A DNA stretch of 64,000 nt, taken from NCBI RefSeq assembly GCF_030445035.2, contig NC_080702.1, positions 14,268,029-14,332,028 on the forward strand. Direction: 5' to 3'. The first letter of the stretch is position 1. Every line of letters starts with the position of its first letter. This DNA is from Dasypus novemcinctus. Taxonomy: Eukaryota > Chordata > Mammalia > Cingulata > Dasypodidae. Made by a program: the position numbers and the translations under genes. The notes beneath the pieces were generated by a model. The model was not told where the DNA came from, did not search any database, and saw only the letters and a list, made by a program, of their open reading frames with translations. Of the stretch, positions 34,613-46,357 are shown in pieces.

Positions 34613-34639
34613 AAAAAAGAGAAAACAACAACAACAACA

Positions 34640-34770
34640 ACAAAACAGATTCCTGGTGCCGCTGATAAGGATAGAAGCAGTCACAGAAGAACACACAGCG
34701 AATGGACACAGAGAGCAGACAACTGGGGGGAGGGGAAAGGGAGAGAGAAATAAAAAATCTTAAAAAAATA
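34640..34770 (+). mobile_element. DAS-SINE 3' fragment
   Basis: Only the tail half of the SINE is present (ACAGATTCC to the GGGGAGGGG-rich end, then AAATAAAAAATC). It follows an (AAC)n run at 34,623-34,640. The tRNA head is absent. Confidence 0.75.
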
Positions 34771-34779
34771 ATAGAACGT

Positions 34780-35330
34780 CAGAAAGCTGTAGGACAGTTA
34801 ACATTCATGCTAAATGCTGAAGGGAGAAGAATGGTTCACAATAAATATGGGCTAAGACAGACTGAACACTACCCAACCTTGTGACACACAGATTGGAGAA
34901 GCTAAGAAAATCACACACTGAAAAATCATTTGAAAAGAACAGCTGATATTCAAAGATGAAAAATTCTGAAAGGAACCTAAGAAAAATGACACATTATAGG
35001 AGAATAACAATTTGAATGTCTGTCATTTTTCCTCAGGTCCAGTAAGACGTCAGAAGAGGGTAAAACAGGATCTTTAAAGTGCTGAAATTAAAAAAAATCA
35101 ACCCAGAATACTACATACAGCAAAATCTGTCCCAGGATTGAAGACAAAAAAGAAGACAGATGGAGAGGACAGAGAAATCTAAATTCATCACTTGACAACA
35201 TGCTCTACAAAGGTGTGAAAGGAACATCTTCAGATAGAAGAGAAATAATTATAAGAGGACAACTTCGGACTTCAGGACCAGAGATGGTGAGTATCTTGGG
35301 TATATATGATAACGTATTTCACAACTGTTA
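34780..35330 (+). pseudogene. Old ORF1-like (L1/HAL1) C-terminal remnant
   Basis: Near 35,080 the sequence GTGCTGAAATTAAAAAAAAT and following bases resemble the VLKEKNxQPxILYxAK segment of L1 ORF1p, then a degenerate C-terminal domain to about 35,270. There is no open frame. Divergence is greater than in the other ORF1 copies. Confidence 0.45.
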
Positions 35331-35340
35331 ATTTTTGTAA

Positions 35341-36175
35341 ATTAAATTGTTTTTCTTAAAGATACACAGATGACCAGAAATGTTACATTAAAAATGAGGT
35401 TCCCACACACCCCACAACCCACTCCCCCAACTCCTCCCACATCAACAACCTCTTTCATCATTGGGGCACATTCACTGCATTTGGTGAATACATTTTGGAG
35501 CACTGCTGTACTGCGTGGATTATAGTTTACATTGAAGTTTACACTCTTCCCCAGTACATTCAGTGGGTTATGGCAGGGTATATAATGTCCAGCATCTGTC
35601 TCAGCAATATCATTTAGGATAACTCCAAGTCCCAAAAATGCCCCCACATCACATCACTTCTTTCCTCTCCCTGCTCTCATCAACTACAGTGGCCACTTTC
35701 TCCAGATAAATGGTACAGTTTCTTCCATTACTAGTCACAATAGTTCTATAGTAGAATACCAGTAAGTCCACACTAATCCATATTTAATCCTCCCTCTTGT
35801 TGGACCCTGGGTTGGTGATGTCCACTCCACCACTCTATCGAGATGGGGCTTAGATCCCACATGGTTGATGGATGCGATTCTCTTGCTTGGAGTTGTAGGC
35901 ACTCTCAGTTCCCTGGTATGGTGCTTGACCATCTTTACCGTCCTGTTAGCTAATGTGTACAAGTCCAACAACCTGTGCAAGTCCAACAAACTGGAGAGTA
36001 GGAACTGCAACTCTGCTCAGGGCCTGGCTGGAACATGGCCAGTTCAGAGATTGAAGTCTCCAGGGCCTACACCAACCCCAGCGCTAACCACAGGTTCAGT
36101 AAAAGTGATAGAAGAGGCTTATGTAGAAAGTTCACATCTGAGTCCAATGCCATCACACTCAGGAACAGAAATTCA
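35341..36175 (-). mobile_element. L1 3'-UTR fragment, antisense
   Basis: This is the reverse complement of the second-lineage 3' UTR. TGTTACATTAAAAATGAGGTTCC at the left is the 3' end, and it runs back to the CATCACACTCAGGAACAGAAA region. It lies opposite to and just downstream of the sense copy ending at 34,612, so the two can pair as an imperfect inverted repeat of about 0.8 kb arms. Confidence 0.8.
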
Positions 36176-36929
36176 ATATACGAATGAATAGTGAGCAGAA
36201 ATTGGACGATTTTGGGGGTAGATGGCCAAACTGCATGTACATGGAATGCATATGACAATTATAACCAAGAGTAGGGTTTAAATACCCTATATAACTAAGA
36301 GGCATCTATTGTTAAAGCATTAACTGATTAGTATGTGAGAAGTTATCCCCAGAGCACCCACTGTGAACAATTCCAAACAAAGTAAAAAAAACTGGAGAAC
36401 CAGACTGGCCTTTAGCTAGGAGATACGATTAAGCAGCTAAAAGAGTAGCACAAAGGGTTTTTATGTGAACAAAAATATTCATTTCTATTGGCTAGAGGAT
36501 GACTTTTTTTTTTTTTACTTTAAGGCACAGAACTTTATTTCTAAATCAATACTAAGCACTCAGAGATAAAAGTTCATAAAACAAAAAAAAAAAAGAGAAC
36601 ATAAATAGCTATGGTTGACAACGTGTGCTAATTCTAGTGGCCAAATGGAATTCTAACCAATGCCAAACAAATGATGTCCCTGAAGTAGAAAGAGTTTCTT
36701 GTTGTTGTCGTCACTGGTGTCTGGGTTTCTTGGAGGAACCTACCTATGACTTTCCATTTCATGGCCCCCTAATTTGAATTCTCAGGCATTCCTAACTCTA
36801 GAGGTGTAGTTTCCCGGGCAAGCTGTGCTCCTCACAAGGTGAAAGACCTCTCAGGACAATGAAAAAAGGGCTCCAATGGCTCTGGGAGTGCAGAGTCTGC
36901 ATTAGGCCTTTGAGGGTCAGGGGAGGCCT
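36176..36929. other. Unassigned DNA
   Basis: No gene is recognised. A T-run at 36,508-36,519 followed by CAGAACTTTATTTC could be the antisense end of a small processed sequence (AAATAAA on the minus strand), but no source or target duplication is clear. Confidence 0.35.
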
Positions 36930-39250
36930 GGCCTCCCTCCTGCCCAGACCTGGGCCTTAAGAGAAAACTCCCTTCCAAAGGCAGAGAAAGCAGCTCCACC
37001 CAGAGCTCCTGGAGCTCTCTGAACCATGCACATAGGAAATGCTGTCAGGAACTCAGAGAGCTCCATTCCAGGTTTGCTGCCCCTGAGAAGAGGAGAGATC
37101 CAGCCCTGTCTGTCTCCCAGCCGCTCTACAGATACACGGAGAATGTGAGCAAGGATGGGCATCTTCCTATCTCCTCGGCCTCCATGAAAACCCCGAGAAA
37201 GATCCAGATTAATCAGGCTTCCAGTCACCTCAGAGCAGAAAGAAGAGATGGCCCATCCACATCTGATAGTTCCAGGCACCATTAACATGAGATTTCTCTG
37301 TTGTCACACAGGTGAGGGGCCCACCTGAGGCTGCCATCATGCGTGCACATGCACACACACCCCAGTTAGGGTACTGAGTCGCTGCTGAGGATCTAGACCC
37401 AGGAGAAGGAAGCAGTGCACTGGACGATTCAACAGTTCCCCGGGTGGCAAGACTGAGGGACCCCGGAATGCAGCACCTCACAACTTTCCTGTACTTTCCC
37501 TGGCCTGCTCCTCCACCAGCTGCCCCTGCAGTGTCCCACAATAATTCACAGCTGAGGAGATGTGGGAAGGACTCCCCAGGCCCAGGGCTCATCCTGGGAT
37601 CCACTGCAGTGGCCACCTCGGTGGGTCCTTTGCCTCAGAAGAAATGCTGCTCAGCAGACCCGTCCTCTCCTCACTGTCCCAGCCCCACCTGACGTGCTGG
37701 CACACCCTCTCCCCTCAGCCTCTTTCACCTCGCTGAGCCCTGCTGCCACCCCATCATCAGATACCAACCAGACTGGGCTGTGTGCTAGGCCCTCCTCTGC
37801 CATGGATCCCGGCCCCACAGGAGGTGGGAACTGTGAAAGGAGAAGCCCAGAGCCTGCTCCTGCAGCTGCTGCCGAGAGTCCTCCTCCTTCATGGTAAAAC
37901 CCATTTCGGGGAGACCTGAAAGGGAAGAGAGGAGTTCCTCTGCCTCCCCGAGTCTCTGTGATGGCTGCGGCTGATGCCGGTTCTGCCTTCCCCACAGCTC
38001 CCAGCACCTCCTCCCTCCCCAGTTATCCCATCATATTCAGAATGGGGTCAGTGATCCCGGTGTGTGTGGTCTCTCCTGACTCCTCCTCATGGCCACCCCT
38101 CCCACCACCTCACCCAGGGACCCTCACTCCAAGGGCCTTCCAAGGGTTGTTTCTATACCACTTCCAACCCCTCAACCAGGACACCTGCAGGCTTGGCTTC
38201 CCACCTTCTTCCAAACTTGGGGGGACCCTGATGAATACCACATCCCTTCACCCCTACTGCTCTGTGGACCTCCTGCTGGCTGCAGTATGACTACCTTCCC
38301 ATCTGACCAGGCCCTTCAGACATACACAGTGGCAGCACTGCCTCAGCCTGCACACACTTGGGTTCTGCAGCCCTACCCCGAAGTGTAAACTCCCCTTTAC
38401 CCCTAGAGCCACCCACCATCTCTATTTGGAGTTCCTCGTGGGCAGCCTCATGGAGCCATCAGCTCTAACCATTCTTTTCAGTTTGCAAACCTTGCAGCTC
38501 CCAATTCAACCTCTCCTCATGGCTAGCCAACCCCGGTCAGCACCGCACAACTCTGTGGCGCTTTAGGGGAATGATACACATAAGTTCCACCTTGGGCAGC
38601 CACGCCAGGCTCCAGCTGGTCTTTGGGTCCACCCCCGCCGTGTTCTCTGACACAGTCAGTGCCTCTCGCTTTGCAGCCACCACCATGCCCTGTTGCTGTG
38701 ACCAATTCAAGCCCAACATGAGGCAGCGATGCTCAACATTTGGCAGCACCACCCCAGTCGTCTCCAGGTTGGGGGTTTTAGCAGCACCTAAGAGTTTTGG
38801 GAGCCAAGTGGAGGTCACAGATGTGAGCTCCAACATTGATGCACTCAGTGTAAGAGCAGAAAGGAGTGGGGCCCCCACACCACGAATCACTGTGGGGTAA
38901 TATGAGGCCTGAAGCTGTGGGAATCTGGAGCCAGAGCACCCTATGGCCAACATAGGGGCCAGCACCCCTAAGAGTATCCCTGTGTTTGGAGGCACTGATG
39001 CCCCTACATGCTGCCTAATACCCAGGGGCCTGCCCTGGCAGGGCCCCTTTACCTCCAGTGGAGGGTCCAGAACCTCTCAGAGGCCTGTTGCATTTACATG
39101 CATGTCCATCCCAACCTTTATTCCCACCAAACCTACCAAGAGCAGCTTGGCCTTCAGGGTTCTCTCATTATGAGTTAGGGCTTTGCAGGAGACAGAACTG
39201 GTGGGCCCTCAGCCCATTCACTCCTCTCCAGGTGGGCTTCCACCATCTCA
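36930..39250 (+). pseudogene. POM121-like nucleoporin pseudogene
   Basis: Plus-strand segments recall the C-terminal FG region of POM121, a nuclear-pore membrane protein, in the right order. FMVKPISGRPE at 37,888-37,920 resembles the KPIF(x)PxE segment. TAPSTSSLPS lies at 37,994-38,023. FG-type units follow: VFGSTPAVFS at 38,619, FGSTTPVVS at 38,739 and VFGGTDAPT at 38,985. The composition is rich in Pro, Ser and Thr. Frames change repeatedly with many stops, so nothing can be made. No introns are evident and no poly-A tail follows, so it may be a duplicated POM121L-type copy rather than a retrocopy. The left limit is uncertain. Confidence 0.55.
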
Positions 39251-39640
39251 GGGTCTAAAGAGGCAAATATTGGCCTGAGGCAGGGAATCTCAAGAAGCAC
39301 CCTTGTCCACTTTCCTGCAGGCTGGATCTGGGGTTGCCCAGTTTAAAAATGTTACATAAATAGACCCTGTTCTCTTCACTCCTAGAGCTAGCTGGAGCCC
39401 CAAAGACAAAGGTTTCCATTTCCTCTGTGTTTCCTGCAGTTTTGCTCCTCAAGTTGAGGCTCTGTGCTGTCATCTGGTAGGATCCCAGCAGTCAGATTAC
39501 TCGGACAGGAGAGAAGCCCTTGGCCCGTCCCCTCCAGATGTGGAGCTGGCAGAGCCCACTGCTGCCCACAGGTACCTCCTGCCCTTCCCATTTTCCTTGT
39601 CCGTCTTCCAGATCTTTTATAAATAAAACCTGGTTCTTTT
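39251..39640 (+). other. Probable 3' flank of the POM121-like pseudogene
   Basis: The sequence is GC-moderate, non-repetitive and non-coding, and leads into a polyadenylation signal. It reads like the 3' UTR of the pseudogene, judged by position only. Confidence 0.4.
39622..39627 (+). terminator. AATAAA polyadenylation signal
   Basis: AATAAA in the context TTTATAAATAAAACCTGG is followed by a T-rich element. No encoded A-tail follows, which argues against a processed retrocopy ending here. Confidence 0.45.
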
Positions 39641-40874
39641 ACATAATTTATCTATCCTCTGTAAATCTAGTATAGGGAAGCCATTGACTTGTAGAATTGG
39701 AGACAGATGAAGGCAGGATTAACTCTTTCAAGTTTCTGATGTCTCAGCTAATGGGGTGGGGAAAGCAGCACAACAGATGGAACCTGAGTAGAAACCTGAC
39801 CCATAAATATTAAAAATGTGTTTAAGACTTTAAGAGATGAGAGCTCATGATATAGTGGATCCAGGGAAAGGAAAGGTGGGGTGCCCAGGGTAAAAGGGGC
39901 CTGGGGGAAGGGATTGGTAGATGGGGAGCCTGGGGTGAAGAGGGCCCTGGGGAGGGGGAGAGACAGGTGGAGGCCCAAGACAGTGGGCCCAGGGGAGGGG
40001 ACTCGGACTGTGGAATGCGCTGAGTCATCAGTACTACACACAATAAAATACATGGGATATATTAAGTGTTATGAAGCTGGTGATTATTTTTACTTTTAAT
40101 TAAGTTTAGACAAATCACAGCTCACCTAGAGAGTGTGTGTCTGACATCAAGGCCCTAGGACCAGAGTGAACAAGGGATGAAAAGTCACCTCTGCACTGTA
40201 AACACTGAAATGCATATGTCTAAGATATGACATATTCCTAGACGAGTTATCTTAAAATAAGCATAGGACCCACTGAGTCCATCACTCTCCTTTCGGACGA
40301 ATAGGGTTGGAAGGAGGCTATATGGGGAGGCAGACAAGCTAAAATTAGATTTTAATTATACAACAAAGTCTAAAAATTAGGGATGTTTTATTATCACCAT
40401 TTTACAGATGAGGGATAGGCATAAAGATCTCAAGTACTTTCCCTGAAGTGACCACCAAGCATATATCAGGATCTAAGTATAGGGAAGCAGTCTGACTTTA
40501 GGCATACCACTGTGAGTATGAATTCACAAGAGTCAAAATTCCACCCAAGTTGGGCTGACCTCAAAGCCCCTGACAAGTTTCAACTATATCCAAGTGCTGC
40601 AAATGTGAGTCTGGAAGCCCCTCCCCTGCCAGGAGAGTCACTGTACACATGGTGGAAAGAGCCAAGCACCAGGCACTGTCCTCCACTCTTTACACTCTAT
40701 TAAATGGTGAGTAAGTGATGACTGTATATGTGACCCTGTGCTAGGCCCAGGGCAGGGAGAGATGAATGTAAACCTTTTGGGAGTGATTGACAATCCAGTG
40801 AACAAGAGATAAGGAATCAGCAAATACAACTTGAGGGGTCACTGTTAGGGTAATAGCAGGTAAGAAAGATATTG
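39641..40874. other. Unassigned intergenic DNA
   Basis: No repeat or gene is recognised. Purine-rich G runs occur at 39,860-40,000. The small open frames on both strands there are low-complexity and are not called. Confidence 0.4.
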
Positions 40875-41085
40875 GAGTGCATGTGGTTCAAGCAGTTGAG
40901 CACCTGCTGCCCACATGGGATGTCCCAAGTTTGGTTCCTGGTGCCTCCTGAAAACAAAAAAGCAAACATGAATAAATCAACTCAAGGTAGCCTATGTGGC
41001 TCAGTGGTTCAGTGCCAGCTTCCCACATACAAGGTCCTAGGTTCAATGCCCAGCCCTGGTACCACGAGAACAAAAAAAATTTCTA
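40875..41085 (+). mobile_element. Dimeric tRNA-derived SINE
   Basis: Two tRNA-like monomers stand head to tail. The left has a GTTTGGTTCC-like box B near 40,930, then an A-rich linker (GAAAACAAAAAAGC). The right has box A (TGGCTCAGTGG) and box B (GGTTCAATGCC). The same dimer layout recurs at 44,146-44,347. A target duplication was not resolved. Confidence 0.7.
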
Positions 41086-41239
41086 CCTAAATCAGGGGAG
41101 ACAAGACTGGAGCTGGGGATCAAAGGAGGAGAAGGAAGCAGACAAGGGGTTAGAGGCTATTTCCACATCAAGGAAACAGCCAGTGACAAGTGGAGAAGGA
41201 AGAGAGAGCATGGCTCACTGGGTAACCTCCAAGGTAGTT

Positions 41240-42305
41240 GGGCATGACAAACAAACCCATTAAAAGTAGGTACAGTATTTAGATAGATATTTCTTCAAAG
41301 AAGATAGACAAATGGGAAATAATCATATGAAAAGTCTCAAGTCCATTAGCCATTAGGGAAAGGCACATCAAAAGCATGATGGGTTATCATTTCACACCCA
41401 TTTAAATGGCTATTATGTTAAATTGTAAATTAGGAAGTGCTGATGAGAATGCATATAAACAGGAAACCTTATACACTGTTAGTCTGAATGTAAATGTAAT
41501 GCATTGGTTGTGGAAAACAGTTTGGCAGTAAAAACTTAAAATTACCATATAACCTGGCAATCCCACTTCTGGACATATATCCAAAAGAACTGAAAGCAGA
41601 GATTCAGACAGGTATTTGTATGCCAATGTTCAGAGCATAATAGACAAAAGGTAGAAGTCAAATAACCACCAGCAGATGAATGAATAAACAAAAGGTGGTA
41701 AATATATACAATGGAACATGATTCAGCTGTAAGAAGCAATGAAGTTCTGATGCATGCGACAACATGGATGAATCATGAAGACATTACGTTCAGTGAAATA
41801 AACCAAACACAAAAGGACAAATATTGTATGATTTCACTGGTAAAATCTAATTATAATAATCAAACTCATAGACTTATAATCCAGAATATAAATCACCGAG
41901 GTATAGAATGGGGGTAGAGAATGGAAAATTGATGCTTAAATTGTGCATAATTTCTATTTAGGTTGATTGTAAATGTTTAGAAATGGATTGTGGTCATGGT
42001 AGGACCTTACTATGGAGCATGTTTGTGAATGTGGTTAAGGGAAGAAGTTTTTAAGGTCATATACATTACTAGAAGAAAAGTTAGAAGCCAAAACATGGGA
42101 TTGTTTAACTACATGTACAATGCTGTGGATGATGGACTGCAGGTAATAGTACAAATATGAGATTGTTCTTTCATGAATTATAGCAAATCTATGACACTAT
42201 TACATGTTGTTAATAATACGAAGGTATATGGAAAAATATACCTAATGTAAACTGTTCTTACATGAATTTTCTGTAAACATACAACTTTCCTAATTTAAAA
42301 AAATT
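41240..42305 (+). mobile_element. Old L1: ORF2 C-terminus and 3' UTR
   Basis: It follows the end of L1 ORF2, including the CCCACTTCTGGACATATATCC region and the KDKY-like terminus near 41,820. A 3' UTR follows whose last 150 bp resemble one unit of the HAL1-like 3' UTR. It may represent an ancestor of those elements. No open frame remains. Confidence 0.75.
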
Positions 42306-42309
42306 ACAA

Positions 42310-42640
42310 TAATTTAAGAAAGCATTATGGTAAGTGAAAGAATCTAGGCACAAAGTACTACATATTCCATGATTTCATTACTATAAAATGTAAAAATAAA
42401 TTTAGAGAGATGGAATTAGATTAGTGATTATGTAGGCCTGGGGAATGATAGAGGGATTGAGAGGTCACTGCTAAGGGGTATGGGGCTTTTCTTCTTGGCA
42501 TGATGAAAATGTTCTAAACTTGATTGTGGTGATGAATGCACAACTCCTGTGATTATACTAAAGTCACTGCACACTTTGGATAGATTTATGGTATGTGACT
42601 GTATCTCAATAAAACTGCTTAAAGACTTGGACACACATTC
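42310..42640 (+). mobile_element. Ancient L1 (L1M-type) 3' UTR
   Basis: The sequence has the order typical of old mammalian L1 3' UTRs: TATTCCATGATTTCATT, GGTATGGGGCTTTTCTT, GATGAAAATGTTCT, GTGACTGTATCTCAATAAA. It is well diverged and predates the xenarthran lineages. Confidence 0.8.
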
Positions 42641-42957
42641 TGGAGTTCCTTGTAGTCCAGTATAATCACTTTGCATTTTACTGTAAGCTGGGAATGCTTG
42701 GGGATTTCAGTAAAGAGTAACAAGTAAAGAGTAACAAGACCTGCCTTAGGTTTGAACAGGACCATTCAGGTTGCCAGGTAAGAATGGACCACAGTGGCAA
42801 GCAGGTCAAAGGCAGACCAAGTTGCACAGCTATCACAGTAGTCCAGGCAAGTGATATGATGGATGAGACAGAGCAGTAACAGGGAAACCAGGTGGTCAGG
42901 TTTTGCACATATTTGAAGTATTGATACTGGATTGATGTGGGGTAAGAAAGTGACACA
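42641..42957. other. Unassigned DNA with a small tandem repeat
   Basis: It contains two exact copies of a 14-bp unit, GTAAAGAGTAACAA, at 42,710-42,723 and 42,725-42,738. Otherwise no feature is recognised. Confidence 0.5.
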
Positions 42958-43364
42958 GGGAAGCAGACTTGGCCCAGTGGTTAGGGCATCCGTCTACCAC
43001 ATGGGAGGTCCACGGTTCAAACCCCAGGCCTCCTTGATCCATGTGGAGCTGGCCCATGCACAGTGCTGATGCTCGCAAGGAGTGCCCTGCCACACAGGAG
43101 TGTCCCCGCATAGGGGAGCCCCACATGCAAGGAGTGCGCCCCATAAGGAGAGCCGCCTAGCATGAAAGAAAGTTCAGCCTGCCCAGGAATGGCACCGCAC
43201 ACACGGAGAGCTGACACAATAAGATGATGCAACATAAAGAAACACAGATTCCCATGCCGCTGACAACAAAAGCAGACAAAGAAGAATACGCAGGGAGGGA
43301 AGGGGAGAGAAATAAATAAAATAAATAAAATCTTAAAATAAAATAAAATAAAATAAAAAAATAA
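42958..43364 (+). mobile_element. DAS-SINE, full length
   Basis: A complete head, body and (AAATA)n tail. AAAGTGACACA flanks it at 42,947-42,957 and 43,365-43,375. Box A (TGGCCCAGTGG) and box B (GGTTCAAACCCC) are intact, and divergence looks low. Confidence 0.92.
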
Positions 43365-43414
43365 AAAGTGACACAATCACAAAATCCAAAAGACAGAAGA
43401 ATGAAGAAACAGGA

Positions 43415-43845
43415 GGAATGCAACTATGGACTAAATTAGACCATTATTATTCTAATAATGGAAGAACTTGTAACACTGATAGAAAGACAGTGGGCACAAG
43501 AGGTTCTGAGGGGAGGGAGAGGGAAGAAGAGTTAACATGGGGCATTTTTGAAACACTGGAATAATTTTGCATAATACAGCAATAACAGACAGAACTCATA
43601 CATTTTCTCAAAACTTATAATAATGTGCTGTGCAAAGTGTAAAATATAATGTAAACTACAGGCCATGCTTAGTAGCAATGCTTCAATATGTGGTCATCAC
43701 GTGAAACAAATGGACCACACTAATGAAAGATATTCACGGGAAAAGGGTGTTAAGGGGAAGGAGTAGGATATATGGGAATTCCCCATATTTGAAGCAACAT
43801 CAATGTCATCTAAAGCTCCTTTAAAAATAGAGAAAAAAATTTTTT
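43415..43845 (+). mobile_element. L1 3'-UTR fragment (second lineage)
   Basis: It matches the same 3'-UTR family as 9,998-10,644: GGAAGAAGAGTTAAC, a GGGGCATTTTTG motif, CCACACTAATGAAAGA, and an A-rich end. It is 5'-truncated. Confidence 0.75.
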
Positions 43846-44145
43846 TTGCTTCAAATTATGACACTGAAGCAGAATATCAATGGAGTTGTCATGCTAGGCA
43901 AGAGAAAGGCTGGGGCATCATCAAAACTATTTGATATTTGAACACATGGAAACAGATTCCAAAGGGAGAGTGCACTGACCGAGATCGTAAAAAAAAAAAA
44001 ATTGATACATGGGTCTTCACCAAACTTTAAACTACTGATCTGCAAAAAAACTATAAAGGCAAACTACCGACAGGGAATAATATTTGGAAATTTACGACAA
44101 AGAAAGAACGGATATCTAGAATAGATGGAACAGGTATCTAGAATA

Positions 44146-44347
44146 TTGGGACTGGATGTGGCTGACGTGGTTGAGTGCCTGTTTCTCACAAGGGAGGTTT
44201 TGGGTTCAGTTCCAAATATCTGCTAAACAAAAACAAGCAAACAAAGAAAAAAACATGGCTTAGTGGTAGAGTACCAGCTTCCCACTTACAAGGTCCTGGG
44301 TTCAATTCCTGGCCATAGTACCAAACACACACACAAAACAATATAGA
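44146..44347 (+). mobile_element. Dimeric tRNA-derived SINE
   Basis: Left monomer (GGATGTGGCTGACGTGG), an A-rich linker with CAAGCAAACAAAG, and a right monomer (TGGCTTAGTGG, GGTTCAATTCC). TATCTAGAATA flanks it at 44,135-44,145 and 44,348-44,358. The same left-linker-right layout is seen at 40,875. Confidence 0.8.
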
Positions 44348-44676
44348 TATCTAGAATAAATTAAAAGAATGTCAAAATTCTCAAAATTCAACCATGAGAA
44401 AACAATTCTATTAGAAAATGGGCAATACATATGAACAAACTTTTCACCATAGTAGATATATGGATGGGAAATAAGTACATGAAGAGATGCTTGATATAAT
44501 TAGCTATTAGAGACATGCAACCTACACCATTATCATACATAACTATACACTATTAAAACAAATAAAATAAAAAGTGATATACCAAATGCTGGTGAAATTA
44601 CAGAGAAACTGACTCTCTCATACATTGCTTAAGGGAATGTAAAATGGTACAGTCACTCTGAAAAACTAGTTAGCAG

Positions 44677-45053
44677 GGAAGCAGCTGTCAGTTGGGCTCC
44701 CATCTACCATATGGGAGGCCCTGGGTTTGCAACCCGGGGCCTCCTTGTGAAGGCAGGCTTGCCTGCACACTGCGGAGAGCCTCCAGCCCAGGCACTGTGG
44801 AGTGCCACCGAGCCCGCAAGCACAGCTGAGTGCCAACTCAGCAAGGTGACACAACAAAATAAAAGGGAGACAAGCAAAAACACATAAGTGCATGCAGTGA
44901 ATGGACAGAGAGAATAGACAACAAGCAAGCCGCAAGGCAGCGGGGAAGGGAAATAAAATAAAAATAAATACACAGAAGAACGTACAGTGAATGGACACAG
45001 AGAGCAGACAGCAAGCAAAATGCCACAAGGGGGGGGGGGGCATAAAAAAAGCC
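44677..45053 (+). mobile_element. Long tRNA-headed SINE, variant body
   Basis: The head is degenerate (GGGTTTGCAACCCGG at box B). The body differs from standard DAS-SINEs after the first 60 bp. The tail segment GTGAATGGACA...AGACAACAAGCAA is repeated (44,899 and 44,989). A run of G precedes the A tail. AAACTAGTTAGCAG at 44,663-44,676 and AAACTAGGTAGCAG at 45,054-45,067 form the target duplication. Confidence 0.8.
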
Positions 45054-45169
45054 AAACTAGGTAGCAGTTTCTTATAAAACTAAATATATACTTATCATAC
45101 AGCCCAGCAAGTGTACTCCTGCACATTAATCACATAGAAATGAAAACTTATGCCCAAACTAAAGCATCG

Positions 45170-45720
45170 GTTTTTTCTTTGAAAAGATTTAATCAAACAG
45201 ATAAACCTCTAGGCTAACCAAACATAAAATAGAGAAGATACAAATTACCAATACCAGGAAGGGAAGAGGGATCATTATTACTGGTTCCACAGACGTTAAA
45301 AGGATAACTCAAACAAGATATGAACATCCCTATGTCCAATAATTTTATAACTTAGATGTAATGGCTCAAAATTCCTTGAGAGATGCAAACTATCAAAACT
45401 CACACAAGAATATATAATCAGAATAGTCCTAGAGCCATTAAAAGTTGGAATCAATAATTAATAACATTCCAAAAAAGAAAGGACCAGGTTCAGACACTGG
45501 CAAATTCTACCAAACATTTAAGGAAAAATGAAACCAATTCTCCACAATCTCTTTCAGAAAACAAAGCAGAGGGAACATTTCCTAACTCACTCTATGAGGC
45601 CAACATTAGCCTAATGGCAAAACCAGATAAAGATATTAAAGGAATGGAAAACACATACCAATATTTCTCATGACTATAAAACCAAAACTCACACTGTATG
45701 AGAATACGCAGCTAATTAGG
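45170..45720 (+). mobile_element. Old L1 ORF2 fragment (start of polymerase region)
   Basis: It matches L1 ORF2 from the FEKI-like segment near 45,180 through a GPGSDTGKFYQTF-like segment near 45,490. It is out of order relative to the C-terminal piece at its left, so it derives from a different insertion or a rearrangement. Confidence 0.65.
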
Positions 45721-46357
45721 GGCCTCCTGGAAGGAAAATTCAAGAAACAGGACATATTCAAATGCCTGTCTTGACCCCTTCCATAATCTTTATTATTATT
45801 GCATATTTTGTGGGAAAAAAACACACCCATTTTAAGAAAAATCAATTGTTTAAAAAGCTACACAATGACAGGTAAGCCTGCCTCTCATCTAGCCCCTACT
45901 CCCTCAGCTCTTCCCCCTCCCAGACACCCACCTACCAATCTCTCTCACCTCCTTGCTGGACAGGCCGACTGGGCACAAAAATGCTTGTGTCTGATTTTAC
46001 AGCCTATTTTTTGCACGATTTTTTTTAACTTACATTTTTAAGTTATTCAGTCATTAAGTCAACCTTTCTTAAAGAAATTTCCATAACAGACGGAATAGCG
46101 TGACCGTATAACATAAAGTCACATCAGGATACTCTTAGTGAGGGGGGGACATGAAAAGGTAGGACAACAGACATAAACCAGGACTGCCCTGGACAAGTGG
46201 GAGCACACTATGTTAATGCAGAAGGGTCGACTCCCTCCCCAGTGCACAGGACTAACACCTACCACAAACATCCCCAGGCTGCAGAGCTTAAGAAGGCCTG
46301 GCACCTGGGGAGCCACAGCCATCACCCAAGGCCTGGCTGCTGAAGCCTGGACACCAA
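45721..46357. other. Unassigned DNA left of the minisatellite
   Basis: No gene is recognised. The last 100 bp (CCAGGCTGCAG, AAGGCCTGGC) share words with the minisatellite unit and may be degenerate outer copies. Confidence 0.4.

Larger units (their letters stand above)
43850..45165 (+). mobile_element. Old L1 ORF2 C-terminal remnant, interrupted by two SINEs
   Basis: Plus-strand pieces match the ORF2 C-terminal region in order, including the ATGGGCAA...ATGAACAAAC and ATACCAAATGCTGGTGAAAT regions, down to about 45,165. SINEs at 44,146 and 44,677 split it. There are many stops. Confidence 0.65.

Noticed and set aside
36917..37288. 123-codon minus-strand frame as a gene
   Set aside because: The plus-strand reading fits the left part of the POM121-like pseudogene better, and the minus frame has no recognisable domain.
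38537..38995. 152-codon minus-strand open frame
   Set aside because: It is opposite the POM121-like FG region; its composition reflects the complementary Ser/Thr/Gly codons, and no domain is seen.
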